NCBI GenBank assembly: GCA_015057165.1
Contig: SVEY01000013.1
Coordinates: 1 to 64,000 of the forward strand
DNA from: Lachnospiraceae bacterium
GTDB taxonomy: Bacteria; Bacillota; Clostridia; Lachnospirales; Lachnospiraceae
Length of the DNA: 64,000 nt
Direction of reading: 5' to 3'
The notes under the pieces were generated by a model that searched no databases, was not told the origin of the DNA, and saw only the letters and a program-made list of their open reading frames with translations. Positions 43,541 to 53,015 of the stretch are shown piece after piece. How positions within the stretch are numbered: the first letter of the stretch is position 1; every line of letters begins with the position of its first letter. The position numbers and the translations under genes are program-made.

Positions 43541-44464
43541 ATGGACATTAAATTAAAAACCGGCAACAAGATTGTTGATAAAGTTGGTGAGATGAATATT
43601 TCGGGAAATATTATTCCCGAAGCTTGGTATCATACTGTAATTAATAAGAACGGCAAACCAAATGTCCTTGCCATTCTAATCCTAGCTGATATTGTCTACT
43701 GGTATCGCCCTACGGAACACAGAGACGAAATCAACGACAATGTTACATATGTTAAGAGATTCAATAGCGATGATTATCTTCAACGAAGCTACGATCAGAT
43801 CACGGACAAATTCGGCGTCAGCAAAAAGCAAGCAAGAGATGCACTGATTGCGCTTGAAGATCTTGGTGTCATCAAAAGACATTTTAGAAATGTTAATGTT
43901 TGTGGCATGACTTTATCCAATGTAATGTATCTTGAACTTAATCCTTTTGTATTAAAAGAACTAACCTATCCTGACGAATCAGGAAATAAAGGTGTTAATA
44001 ATTATGTAAACACCTCATTACATATTTGTAATGACCCTATAACAGAATCAGAATCACACATTTTCGAAAATGTAGACACATATACAGAGACCACTTCAGA
44101 GATTAATACAGAGATTATCACAACATCAGATTCAAAAATCGAGGTTATGGAAAAAGAGGATGTTGTTGTTGAAGAACTCCGAGGACTCTTATTCGACTAT
44201 GAATTATCCGATCAGGATCTTCATGCTATAGCCAAAGCAGCTGATTATAATATGGCCAAATGCATTACCGCTATAAACATACTTGAAGATCAAAAAGCTC
44301 AGATAAACAATGTTACGGGGTGGCTAATCCATGCTATCAGAAACAATTACAGACTCTCTAAGAAAGCAAAGATACGGAAGGTCAATTCCTTTAACAAATT
44401 CTCCGGACGAAAGTATTCTTCCGAAGACTTTGCCGACATGGAGAGACGCTTACTGTCTTCGTAG
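43541..44464 (+). CDS. Replication-initiator/DnaD-like winged-helix protein
   Basis: YDQITDKFGVSKKQARDALIALEDLGVIKRHFRNV helix-turn-helix; C-terminal DnaD-like NNVTGWLIHAIRNNY. Confidence 0.6.
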   Translation: MDIKLKTGNKIVDKVGEMNISGNIIPEAWYHTVINKNGKPNVLAILILADIVYWYRPTEHRDEINDNVTYVKRFNSDDYLQRSYDQITDKFGVSKKQARDALIALEDLGVIKRHFRNVNVCGMTLSNVMYLELNPFVLKELTYPDESGNKGVNNYVNTSLHICNDPITESESHIFENVDTYTETTSEINTEIITTSDSKIEVMEKEDVVVEELRGLLFDYELSDQDLHAIAKAADYNMAKCITAINILEDQKAQINNVTGWLIHAIRNNYRLSKKAKIRKVNSFNKFSGRKYSSEDFADMERRLLSS

Positions 44465-44635
44465 CCGGGGTTCACTTACTACCCCGGCGCAGCATACCCG
44501 GTTACGGCAAACTGCTTGGGGTAGTAAGGCAAGTTTCGCATAGTGGCAAGCCACTATGCTTAGCTTCAGCAAAAAGCCTTCGGCTTTTCGCTTCGCTAAA
44601 CTTGCCAGGGGCTTCGCCCCTTGGAACCCCCGGCT
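44463..44635 (+). other. Multi-hairpin intergenic region, candidate oriT or structured RNA
   Basis: cttactacccc/ggggtagtaag; ggcaagttt/aaacttgcc enclosing catagtgg-caag-ccactatg and aaaagcc-ttc-ggctttt; ggggc-ttc-gcccc; outer agccggggttc/gaacccccggct. Confidence 0.5.
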
Positions 44636-44668
44636 TCGTATCACATTTTACAGAAAGGATAACACACT

Positions 44669-45043
44669 ATGGGTGAAGTAAAGCGTAAACGAAATAGATC
44701 CGTCACTATCCGTATGAATGATTCTGAATATTCCGACTTCAAAAACAGAGTTAAAGAATCCGGACTCACAGAACAATCTTATGTCATAGATGCAATCCAA
44801 AAAGCCAAGATTACATCTAATGATGAAATTGTTGTTCTTAAAAATATAAGCAAAACATTTTCGGAATATGTAAAACAAGTCCGAGGAATCGCAACTAACA
44901 TTAACCAGATGGCACGTGTCGCCAACAGTCAAGGATTTCTTCCCGGGAGAAATACTCTTAATCAATTATCAAAAGATATTAGCGACATCCGAAAGGATGG
45001 TGAACAGGTATGGCAATTAATAAGGTCGTCAATACATCCGTGA
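44669..45043 (+). CDS. mobC: MobC-family mobilization protein
   Basis: RNRSVTIRMNDSEYSDFKNRVKESGLTEQSYVIDAI (RHH), VRGIATNINQMARVAN. Confidence 0.82.
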   Translation: MGEVKRKRNRSVTIRMNDSEYSDFKNRVKESGLTEQSYVIDAIQKAKITSNDEIVVLKNISKTFSEYVKQVRGIATNINQMARVANSQGFLPGRNTLNQLSKDISDIRKDGEQVWQLIRSSIHP

Positions 45044-46179
45044 AAAGTCATGGTGCTATGAACAATGTCTTGGAATATGTTCTTCAAGATGAGAAAATCA
45101 AAGAAGGCTATGTTACAGTTACCGGACCATATAATGAAGACGAAATTGATTACAAAAAAATATATCAGTCTTGGATTGAAGAAAAAAGGCTATGGGATAA
45201 AGATAATGGCAGGATGTATGCTCATAATATTATTTCATTTCATAAGGACGAAAAAGTAACGCCCTGTGAAGTTCTTGATATAGGGAAAGAATTTGCAGAT
45301 AAATTCTTCGATGGTCACCAATGTGTTATTAGCGTACACCAAGACAAAGATCACTTGCATTGTCATATCGTCACCAATAGCGTGTCCTATATAGATGGCA
45401 TGAAACTTCATCAGACCAAACACGATCTACAGAAGCAAAAGGACTTTACAAATAACCTCTGTCTTGAACGTGGACTTACAGTCGCAGAAAAAGGTCATCA
45501 CTTCGACGGTTCTGAAATTGCGCAAGGTGAAATAACATCTTGGAGCAGGGACAAATACAGCCTACTCACGAGCGATTCCAAGAAGAGTTATGTTGCTGAA
45601 TGTGCCATCGCCATAGTTAATACACTTCCTAATTCTCGTTCTCGAGATGATTTTATATCAGGCATGCAAAAACTTGGATGGGCTGTCAAATGGACTGATA
45701 ATCGCAAGCATATTGTCTATACAAATGAGAACGGGGATAAAGTTCGTGACACTAATATAGAAAAAACGTTTATCGGAATGAAAGCTAATAAGGAGGCTTT
45801 GGAATATGAATTTACAAGACAAAATGAAATCAAATCCGGAAGAATCAACTCAGAAAACCAAGACGCAGAACTCGACAGATATTATAGAGAAATCGAGTCA
45901 GCAGTTGGAGACAGCAGAACTACTGGGAAAGCAATCGGAAGCCATAAGAACTCTAAAGACGCAACTGGTAGAGCAAAGAATCGAATACGAAGAAGAGATT
46001 CAGGCAGTCACATCCGAGAATTCAAATCTAAAGAAAACACTGAAAGAAGTCGACAAAATAATACGCTCTCAAGACAAGCAAATCGCTCAATTCAAGAAAA
46101 ATTACGTGTCGCGGAAAGATTATGTGATTCTAAGCCACCAAAAATCATACGCACAAGAGAAAGCGAACTCAGCTTATAA
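45010..46179 (+). CDS. MobA/VirD2-type relaxase
   Basis: QCVISVHQDKDHLHCHIVTNSVSYIDGMKLHQ (HxDxxHxHxHIVxNSV three-His motif), N-terminal conserved region. Confidence 0.9.
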   Translation: MAINKVVNTSVKSHGAMNNVLEYVLQDEKIKEGYVTVTGPYNEDEIDYKKIYQSWIEEKRLWDKDNGRMYAHNIISFHKDEKVTPCEVLDIGKEFADKFFDGHQCVISVHQDKDHLHCHIVTNSVSYIDGMKLHQTKHDLQKQKDFTNNLCLERGLTVAEKGHHFDGSEIAQGEITSWSRDKYSLLTSDSKKSYVAECAIAIVNTLPNSRSRDDFISGMQKLGWAVKWTDNRKHIVYTNENGDKVRDTNIEKTFIGMKANKEALEYEFTRQNEIKSGRINSENQDAELDRYYREIESAVGDSRTTGKAIGSHKNSKDATGRAKNRIRRRDSGSHIREFKSKENTERSRQNNTLSRQANRSIQEKLRVAERLCDSKPPKIIRTRESELSL

Positions 46180-46324
46180 CAAGCGCATAGAGCTACAAAT
46201 TCTTTTAAAGGAGCAGAAGAAAAAATATACTGAAGACCTTGAGAAAAGGCATAAAATTGAGATTGGTCTTTTCGTGTATAGTGTAGTAATTACAATCGTT
46301 AATGCAATTATATTAATTTGCTAA
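45806..46324 (+). CDS. Coiled-coil protein with C-terminal TM, MobB-like position, overlapping the relaxase out of frame
   Basis: AAGGAGG ribosome-binding site just upstream of ATG 45806; 172-aa ORF ending in a hydrophobic segment. Confidence 0.65.
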   Translation: MNLQDKMKSNPEESTQKTKTQNSTDIIEKSSQQLETAELLGKQSEAIRTLKTQLVEQRIEYEEEIQAVTSENSNLKKTLKEVDKIIRSQDKQIAQFKKNYVSRKDYVILSHQKSYAQEKANSAYNKRIELQILLKEQKKKYTEDLEKRHKIEIGLFVYSVVITIVNAIILIC

Positions 46325-46382
46325 TGGATTCCCATGTAAATGAGGACGGATGTTGGTAATCCGTCCTCAAATCTTCTGATTA

Positions 46383-46526
46383 TTAATGAATCTTACGCCT
46401 TGTTTCCCCAGTCTTTTGATTCAACACATCACAAAAACTTCCCACCAGGTTTTGTTTTTCCGTTTGCATACGAAGATATGCCGTGTTCGTATAGTTATTT
46501 GTTGTTATAGCATTTGATATTGTCAT
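46383..46526 (-). CDS. Small ORF (47 aa), not in the supplied track
   Basis: Hand translation MTISNAITTNNYTNTAYLRMQTEKQNLVGSFCDVLNQKTGETRRKIH*. Confidence 0.35.
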   Translation of the reverse strand: MTISNAITTNNYTNTAYLRMQTEKQNLVGSFCDVLNQKTGETRRKIH

Positions 46527-46550
46527 GTTTTCCCCTCCATAACGTCTATA

Positions 46551-47666
46551 TCACATTCGTTTTTTATCCTGATTATACGTCCGTATCTCAAATAATTCTT
46601 CCATGGTTCTTTGTCTGGCATTATTTATGATTTGTTTTATTTTTTCTTCACTTAAATTCTTTGTCAGGCCTGCCTGCTGACGTATTTGTTCATCCGTAGA
46701 AAACTGGGAATAAGCTCTTGTTACGCCTGTTTGAAAATGTCCATCACACTCCAAAATATCTACCGCGCAATATGGTGGATCATTCAAATCTCTGCGTGTG
46801 ATATTTTCATAATTATAAACAACTGTTTTTAAATACCCTCTCAAGCTCTTTTCAAACTTTTTATCGTTTAAAGCTTTTATCAGAAGATTTTTATCAAGCG
46901 TAATACTCGGAATTCCAGGCTGTGAGAAGCCATCTTTGGTTTGATGAAACGAAAATTCAGACGATATATTATTCGTACCATTTAAATCATCTATCCGAAA
47001 ACTAACATTTGGATAATCCTTACAAAGATCCATATATAGTTCCAATTCATTTGCGTATGTTTTTCCCTTTTGTTTTTCACTAACTCGTTCTAAAACGTCT
47101 GCCAGTTTATTTGCATCCAATGATTGTTCATACGTATTTGGATTGCCCAAATAAGCCTCTGCCATTTGTCGCAGCATTTTAATCCAATCCGTTCTTACGT
47201 TATAACCATCCACGCTCTGTAAATCCGGAAAGTCACCAAAATCTGATGCATTTTGCCCATATACTTTCATCTTATTATATGAACCGAACGTTCCCCGATC
47301 CGTCATTCCGTTTTCATCCATATAAGCAGAAAACGCAAACATCTCAACCGCAGACGCGTTTCTTGGATCCACCTCGTTCACATGAACATCGTAATATCTT
47401 TGTTCACCCCCATAGTTTACGGAGATTTTTATAATAGGATCCTCCTGCGTCGACATATCAGAATCAAACGCAGCCATTCCATAACTCATAGAATCCGAAT
47501 ACGGAAGCATCGTTAATGCCAGCGCATTTCCTTTCGCATGAGATTTTGATTTTTCCGCTGCTGCAGACATTCCGGAATAAAAATCGTCGATCTTTTTATT
47601 TCCGGTCTTTTCATAGGTTAATCTTTCATTTGTAACATTTGATACCGTATTTAATCCTACTTCCAT
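46551..47666 (-). CDS. Hypothetical IME cargo protein (DUF6033-like by recollection)
   Basis: Complete 371-aa ORF, no signal peptide. Confidence 0.5.
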   Translation of the reverse strand: MEVGLNTVSNVTNERLTYEKTGNKKIDDFYSGMSAAAEKSKSHAKGNALALTMLPYSDSMSYGMAAFDSDMSTQEDPIIKISVNYGGEQRYYDVHVNEVDPRNASAVEMFAFSAYMDENGMTDRGTFGSYNKMKVYGQNASDFGDFPDLQSVDGYNVRTDWIKMLRQMAEAYLGNPNTYEQSLDANKLADVLERVSEKQKGKTYANELELYMDLCKDYPNVSFRIDDLNGTNNISSEFSFHQTKDGFSQPGIPSITLDKNLLIKALNDKKFEKSLRGYLKTVVYNYENITRRDLNDPPYCAVDILECDGHFQTGVTRAYSQFSTDEQIRQQAGLTKNLSEEKIKQIINNARQRTMEELFEIRTYNQDKKRM

Positions 47667-48181
47667 TATAACTTACCCCCTATTGCTCTTTCATGTTCTT
47701 CTCTCGTTCTATAGAATTAAATTTCCATAAAAAAAGAGAGTGTTTCTACACCCTCCATGGTTTATATCATAAAATAGCCAGTCCTTAGCTTCATACGTTT
47801 TGTATATCGGATATTTTATCTGTGATTTTAACCCTATTTTTATTTTTTTTCAATTATTATTCCTTTTCAAAGAGAACCCCTCATTCAAATACCACATAGC
47901 TTCTTCTTCCTCTATCGTCGTTTCTTGGGTCATCTGCCCTTGCAAATTAAACTTGCTTATAATTCGAATAACCAAATTCTATATTTTGCTTAAGATTAAT
48001 AGGAATTTCAAACTTTTCCAGATGATAGCAACCGGCAATGAAAATGAGTTTCTTCCGTTCCCTTAATATATAAGTACTAATCACACATTGTTTTCGATTA
48101 GTTCCCTTAAAAAAATTATATAAACCATTATATATATGCTGTCAACTAAGAGATTGTAAATGTAGCTTTTTTTAGCTCCTA

Positions 48182-48310
48182 CTTTCATTTTGCCTCGCAC
48201 ATTTTACATAAAAATACAGAGGCGTCAACTCTGCATTCGCACCACCTATGGTGGCTACGGAGTTGACTCCTCTGTATTTTTACGTTCCAGGCGGACAAGC
48301 AAAATGAAAG
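48182..48310. repeat. 129-bp palindromic intergenic element in the IME
   Basis: Outer ctttcattttgc/gcaaaatgaaag; inner taaaaatacagaggcgtcaactc vs gagttgactcctctgtattttta (22/23 paired); apical ccacc-tat-ggtgg. Confidence 0.7.
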
Positions 48311-48442
48311 GAAAGCTATTGAATTACACATTCACACAGGAATTGTGTTCAAACCATACTCCTTTCTCGAAACAGCTTTATCGCATCTTCATCAATATCA
48401 ATCTTTCCTGCAGAAGACATAAATTAAAAGATTGTTTTAGTA

Positions 48443-48643
48443 TCATTTAGTATCATCATAGATTGATCTGGAACCTATATCCTTAAGCCTCTTTCTCTTT
48501 TCCTCAAGGCTGGCAAATAGTTTTTTACTTTTCTCTATACTTGCTTTTAATTTATCCTCATCAACTCTATAATCGTTTGACGGAACAAACAATTGTAATG
48601 GTTCAAAATTATACTTCATATCATTCAATGCTGTATTACTCAT
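48443..48643 (-). CDS. Small hypothetical protein
   Basis: 66-aa ORF immediately downstream of the JAMM-like gene. Confidence 0.5.
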   Translation of the reverse strand: MSNTALNDMKYNFEPLQLFVPSNDYRVDEDKLKASIEKSKKLFASLEEKRKRLKDIGSRSIYDDTK

Positions 48644-48654
48644 ATTGAACCTCC

Positions 48655-49245
48655 TTAACTATAATACAAGCCCACTTCACTACATTTTGCCAAAAAAGAC
48701 AAGGCAGACAAATACAAATCTTTGGTTGATGACCCTGGTTCTAATTCATGTATACACTCTTTAAATAATTCAAAGGCATCTTCCAAATTATAATTATCAT
48801 CTCTCATTAAATAATGTATCTTCCCTTGATTAGACACCACAACCATAACAGCAATCTTTGTATATTGTAAGAAAAAATGTATATCTTGCAAAGAAAAAGT
48901 TTGAGTAGATGGATGATTATGTAATACTACCACCGCTACCGGCTTTTCAGAAACAATCAAGTGATTAGATAACGTATCCGACAAAATATCGATTTCGTGT
49001 TCGCTTCCGAAAGCAACTCCGACTTCATCAAGTGGATTCTCACGGCTCAAATCACATGTAAACGCAACCTCATTACTATCATTTTCATCCTTAGAAACCA
49101 AAAGTAAATCCATTGCAAGATTCCTCATTATTTCGTTCTTGCTATCGTCAAAGCCTTTGTACTTAACGAATGGGACTTTGCTAATTGCAATATCTGTAAT
49201 ATATACTTTTTTGTCTTTTCTCTTTGCTTGTTCCAATTCCGACAA
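48655..49245 (-). CDS. JAMM/MPN (RadC-like) domain protein
   Basis: VVVLHNHPSTQTFSLQDIHFF resembling the RadC HNHPSG..S..D metal site. Confidence 0.6.
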   Translation of the reverse strand: MSELEQAKRKDKKVYITDIAISKVPFVKYKGFDDSKNEIMRNLAMDLLLVSKDENDSNEVAFTCDLSRENPLDEVGVAFGSEHEIDILSDTLSNHLIVSEKPVAVVVLHNHPSTQTFSLQDIHFFLQYTKIAVMVVVSNQGKIHYLMRDDNYNLEDAFELFKECIHELEPGSSTKDLYLSALSFLAKCSEVGLYYS

Positions 49246-49362
49246 GTGAATAATCTCCGTTCTTTATATCAACTCTTCCAATATTATTATCTTTACCTAC
49301 TACCACATATATTATAACATATATCAATTGATAATAGGATAGTATTATAAAATGTTGTCTCC

Positions 49363-50010
49363 CTAAGAATCCAATTCATCTTTCATCTGTTGTAATTTAT
49401 CAATTTGCTTCTGTAATTGAGCCTTCCTATGTGCCTTATCGGTTTCATCAACCAAGGCTTTAGGATATGTCCACTGCCACATACGATATGACATCATTAT
49501 TTCTTCACGTTCTTCATCTGATGTTGCCGCTTCAAGCTGTGATTTTGTCTGAGTGTAAACCTTATACCACTCTTCCATACGCGAATACATTTCTTCCGTG
49601 TGATTAGCCGAAAGGCAAAATCTCGGTGGCTTACCATCTTCCTGCTCTTCTATTTCCATATTGAAAAGATGCTCTAACTCGAACATAGCATACATAGCGC
49701 CATCATATGTTGTTATGTCAGGATCCATAATGGCATATGCACTAACGCCTAATGCATTCGCTATATTAATAAGCATATCGGTCTTAGGCTTTCTAATGCC
49801 ATTCTCATACTTTTGAACTCTATCCGCATTTAAGCCGATAAGTTCACCGAGTTCTGCTTGTGACAGATTCTTGGCAGTTCTGATACTACGTATTCTCCTG
49901 CCCATCCGCTTTGCAGTGCTATTGGAATCAAACGCTTCTACATCATTTCTTAATTCTGCGTTAAAAAGCATCTTATCTATCCTCCGATTTACCAAGTGTT
50001 TTCTACTCAT
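49363..50010 (-). CDS. XRE-family transcriptional regulator
   Basis: RRIRSIRTAKNLSQAELGELIGLNADRVQKYENGIRKPKTDMLINIANALGVS. Confidence 0.9.
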   Translation of the reverse strand: MSRKHLVNRRIDKMLFNAELRNDVEAFDSNSTAKRMGRRIRSIRTAKNLSQAELGELIGLNADRVQKYENGIRKPKTDMLINIANALGVSAYAIMDPDITTYDGAMYAMFELEHLFNMEIEEQEDGKPPRFCLSANHTEEMYSRMEEWYKVYTQTKSQLEAATSDEEREEIMMSYRMWQWTYPKALVDETDKAHRKAQLQKQIDKLQQMKDELDS

Positions 50011-50223
50011 CTACAATGATTTTATCATAGTTTTATACAAATAAAAAGAACAAAAATGAGCTTTACAAGAACAAAATTTTATAGAATCACAATTTTGTGC
50101 TTGACGCTGACAAAATATCATGATATATTATTATAAGCACTAATACGTGATTGTAAATCACGATAACGTTATGCGTACATTTTACAACATTTCACATCAA
50201 TTACCAAAGGGAGGAAAACAGTT

Positions 50224-50427
50224 ATGAACGAATTATTAAAAGATTACCCACCTGTATTAAGCGTTGAACAAGTCGCTGAGATCCTCGGCGTTGGCAAACA
50301 ACTTGTCAGGAAATCAATTGCTTCTAATGAATTAGGTGCCATAAAACTTGGCAGACTATATAAGATACCTAAGACAGCATTGATTGAATTCTTGAATCAC
50401 ACTCTTAATTACGGGAAAGGCGCATAA
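50224..50427 (+). CDS. xis: Excisionase-family DNA-binding protein
   Basis: LSVEQVAEILGVGKQLVRKSIASNELGAIKLGRLYKIPKTALIEFL. Confidence 0.85.
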   Translation: MNELLKDYPPVLSVEQVAEILGVGKQLVRKSIASNELGAIKLGRLYKIPKTALIEFLNHTLNYGKGA

Positions 50428-50428
50428 T

Positions 50429-51661
50429 ATGGGATTAGTCAAAAAAGAAAAAGGTAAGAACTGGTACTATCAATTTGAATACATAGATGCTAACGGTAGG
50501 AAACGTGGCAAAAGTATCAATACTAACGTACCTAAGAACCACACATCAAAACGAGAAATGTCCAGAGCAGAAGCAATCGGTGTTCAGGCAAAGAACGAGT
50601 TCTTATGTGAACTTGAGAACGAGAAGCTTCGCGTTGTCGGTATCAGGAATGGTATAGATTATTCCTTATACACCATCGCCGATTATTCTGCTCATTGGAT
50701 GGACGAGATACGCCACGAGGTTCGAGACAGCACTGCTTCGTCTTATCAGCAGGAACTTAACGCACACATTATTCCCATACTGGGAGAAGTTAAACTTAAA
50801 GACTTTAACCTTAATACGGTTAAATATTTCTTCGACTTGGAATTCAACGACTGTCTTGATAAGATGAAAAATAATAAGTCGAACTATATGCAATCTATTA
50901 AGAAGCATCTTAACACCTTATCAAGTATGCTTGACTTTGCTGTTGAGGAAAATGCAATTATCGAAAATCCGGTACCTAAGATAAAGAAGCGTCTGCTAAA
51001 AAAGGTCAACAAATATAAAGTAGTCCATGAGGTCGAACCATATTCCTGGTCTGAACTTATGGCTCTTAAAGAAATAACACTTGCTTCAAATACTCATATT
51101 GAAGCAGCTGTTATTATTGCCATTTACACCGGACTTAGACGAGAAGAAGTTCTCGGACTGAGATGGCAGGATGTTGATTTTGACAACAGATTATTACGCA
51201 TCCAAAACACATGCACTAAGGTCGGCACGAAGATAGTGTACGCCGAAGCCACTAAGACGAGACAGTCAAGGCGAAAAGTTCCGATGATGGATGACCTATA
51301 TGATTATCTGTTAGTATTAAGGGCTCGTCAGAATCACCTCAGAAACTTCTTAGGCGAAGGATATATTGATACAGACCTTATATGCGTATGGGATGACGGC
51401 AAGCCAATTAAACCCGATAATCTTTCCAGACGTTTTACAAAACTCATTGAAGATAATAATCTTCGAAAGATAACCTTTCATGATCTCAGACACTCATTCG
51501 GTAGCGTAATATTTAATTATACCGGGGACATCAAAGTTGTCTCAGATCTTCTTGGTCACTCTAACATCAGCACTACATCAGACATATATGTTAAGACTGA
51601 TGAGATGCACAAAAAGGAAGCACTTAGTAACTTTAATAACCAAAGTGGAGCCATCAAATAA
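50429..51661 (+). CDS. int: Tyrosine recombinase/integrase
   Basis: TGLRREEVLGLRWQDVD, HDLRHSFGS, LLGHSNISTTSDIYVK catalytic motifs. Confidence 0.95.
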   Translation: MGLVKKEKGKNWYYQFEYIDANGRKRGKSINTNVPKNHTSKREMSRAEAIGVQAKNEFLCELENEKLRVVGIRNGIDYSLYTIADYSAHWMDEIRHEVRDSTASSYQQELNAHIIPILGEVKLKDFNLNTVKYFFDLEFNDCLDKMKNNKSNYMQSIKKHLNTLSSMLDFAVEENAIIENPVPKIKKRLLKKVNKYKVVHEVEPYSWSELMALKEITLASNTHIEAAVIIAIYTGLRREEVLGLRWQDVDFDNRLLRIQNTCTKVGTKIVYAEATKTRQSRRKVPMMDDLYDYLLVLRARQNHLRNFLGEGYIDTDLICVWDDGKPIKPDNLSRRFTKLIEDNNLRKITFHDLRHSFGSVIFNYTGDIKVVSDLLGHSNISTTSDIYVKTDEMHKKEALSNFNNQSGAIK

Positions 51662-51817
51662 TTCCACGATAATTCCACTTTACTATCAATTTTTTCAAAG
51701 CATTGAAATACATAGCACAGAGAAAAATACAGAATACTACACTCGAAAAACCACGATTTTTTAAGAGATTTAAAGAAATTTAAGAAAAACAAAACCCACC
51801 ATATGAGCGATTACGAA

Positions 51818-51873
51818 GATTTTTTAGGTTCTTGTGCCCTAGTGGTGTGCAGGTTCGATTCCTGTCATCCGCA
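51818..51873 (+). other. attR: duplicated tRNA-Leu 3' end
   Basis: ttaggttcttgtg...gtgcaggttcgattcctgtcatccgca matches the 3' half of tRNA-Leu with changes in the variable loop. Confidence 0.85.
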
Positions 51874-52099
51874 TTAGATTTTATGGTGTTTCATCTTGTG
51901 TGGTGGAACACCATTTTTTGTTGATTTTAAGCCATTTATTGAACATTCAGTTGTTTCGTCAAATTTCATCATATTTCGTCTTTTTAAGTAGTTTTTTAAT
52001 GTTTTGCTAATCAAATTGTTAGTCAAAACTATAGTCAATTAAGCCACACAAGATAAGATATTGATATGGATAAAATTTCTTCAGTCCGACAAAACTTTT

Positions 52100-52579
52100 T
52101 TAACTTTTTTGTGGTGTCTCCAGGATAGAAATGTTAATTCTAACCTGAGAGTTGTTATAATTGAACGCACCTGTAATGCGTACTACCAACTTGTCGTTGG
52201 TAAAACGAATTTCGGTGTAATATTCTTCGCTTCTAATAATAGAAACCTTTGCTTTCTTTCTGAATGTGTGTGGAATGGCGCTCTCAAGTCTCTTTGCTTC
52301 TTCTCTGCAAAGAGATTCCATCATCGATTGTAGCTTATTGCTAGTCTCGAGATAATTGATGCGCATAGATGAAATTATTGAATTGTTAGATATAGTTACC
52401 CTGTCGAAGCACTCCGAAAATGCCTCGTATAAGGCGTATTCGAAGCTTTGTTGCTTGTTAACCTTGAACTTAGGTGTTGGAATGTAATATGACATATTGT
52501 ACCTCCTTTGAGATGCGGCAACACAATTTGTTGCAATAAAATAAGTTCCATGTGGACAGACTCCTAGCGGGTCATCCAT
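52100..52579 (-). CDS. Hypothetical protein
   Basis: ORF; likely start at internal MSYYIPTPKFK with upstream RBS-like tacctcc (complement ggaggta). Confidence 0.5.
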   Translation of the reverse strand: MDDPLGVCPHGTYFIATNCVAASQRRYNMSYYIPTPKFKVNKQQSFEYALYEAFSECFDRVTISNNSIISSMRINYLETSNKLQSMMESLCREEAKRLESAIPHTFRKKAKVSIIRSEEYYTEIRFTNDKLVVRITGAFNYNNSQVRINISILETPQKS

Positions 52580-52795
52580 ATGAAACTTCTACTCTCAAAA
52601 GATATAAATTTGTCTTTACAAATACATTATCGGCATATTTAAAAAAAGTCAAGTGCTTTTTTGAATTTTTAATTTTCCTCTGTCACCTTGACAAAAGGAC
52701 CGTCCCCTGTCAACATTATGGGCGCTTAAGATCAGGCAATGAACATCCCCGTCAATCTTATCTAACTATGTACCATCTAGGTCATATTTCCACAC

Positions 52796-53015
52796 TCACT
52801 TTAGCATCTCAGCGAATGCTTCAATTTCAGCATCCTTTTCTTTTTTCGGCCATCACCGCACTCTTGCCACCCCAAAAGAATTTCGCAAAACCCTTATCGC
52901 GGTAAGCCTTCTTAGGAAGAAGAGATAAACTATCTGCTCCCGTCACAGCCTTAATCTTATCTACAACAAATTCTGTATTTCCTTCCAGTGAATAATAAAC
53001 TATTAAATCCTTCAT
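52796..53015 (-). pseudogene. Flavodoxin remnant, internally deleted and frameshifted
   Basis: N-terminus MKDLIVYYSLEGNTEFVVDKI...GFAKFFWGGKSAVM, then out-of-frame C-terminus-like KKDAEIEAFAEMLK*. Confidence 0.6.

Larger units (their letters stand above)
43314..51873 (+). mobile_element. Integrative mobilizable element (IME) in tRNA-Leu(TAG)
   Basis: Rep-like, MobC, relaxase, Xis and tyrosine integrase genes between tRNA-Leu and a duplicate tRNA 3' end; no type IV secretion genes. Confidence 0.85.

Noticed and set aside
52490-52590. Possible riboswitch upstream of the 52100-52496 ORF
   Set aside because: A gcaaca-caatt-tgttgc hairpin is present, but I could not match it to any known aptamer consensus.
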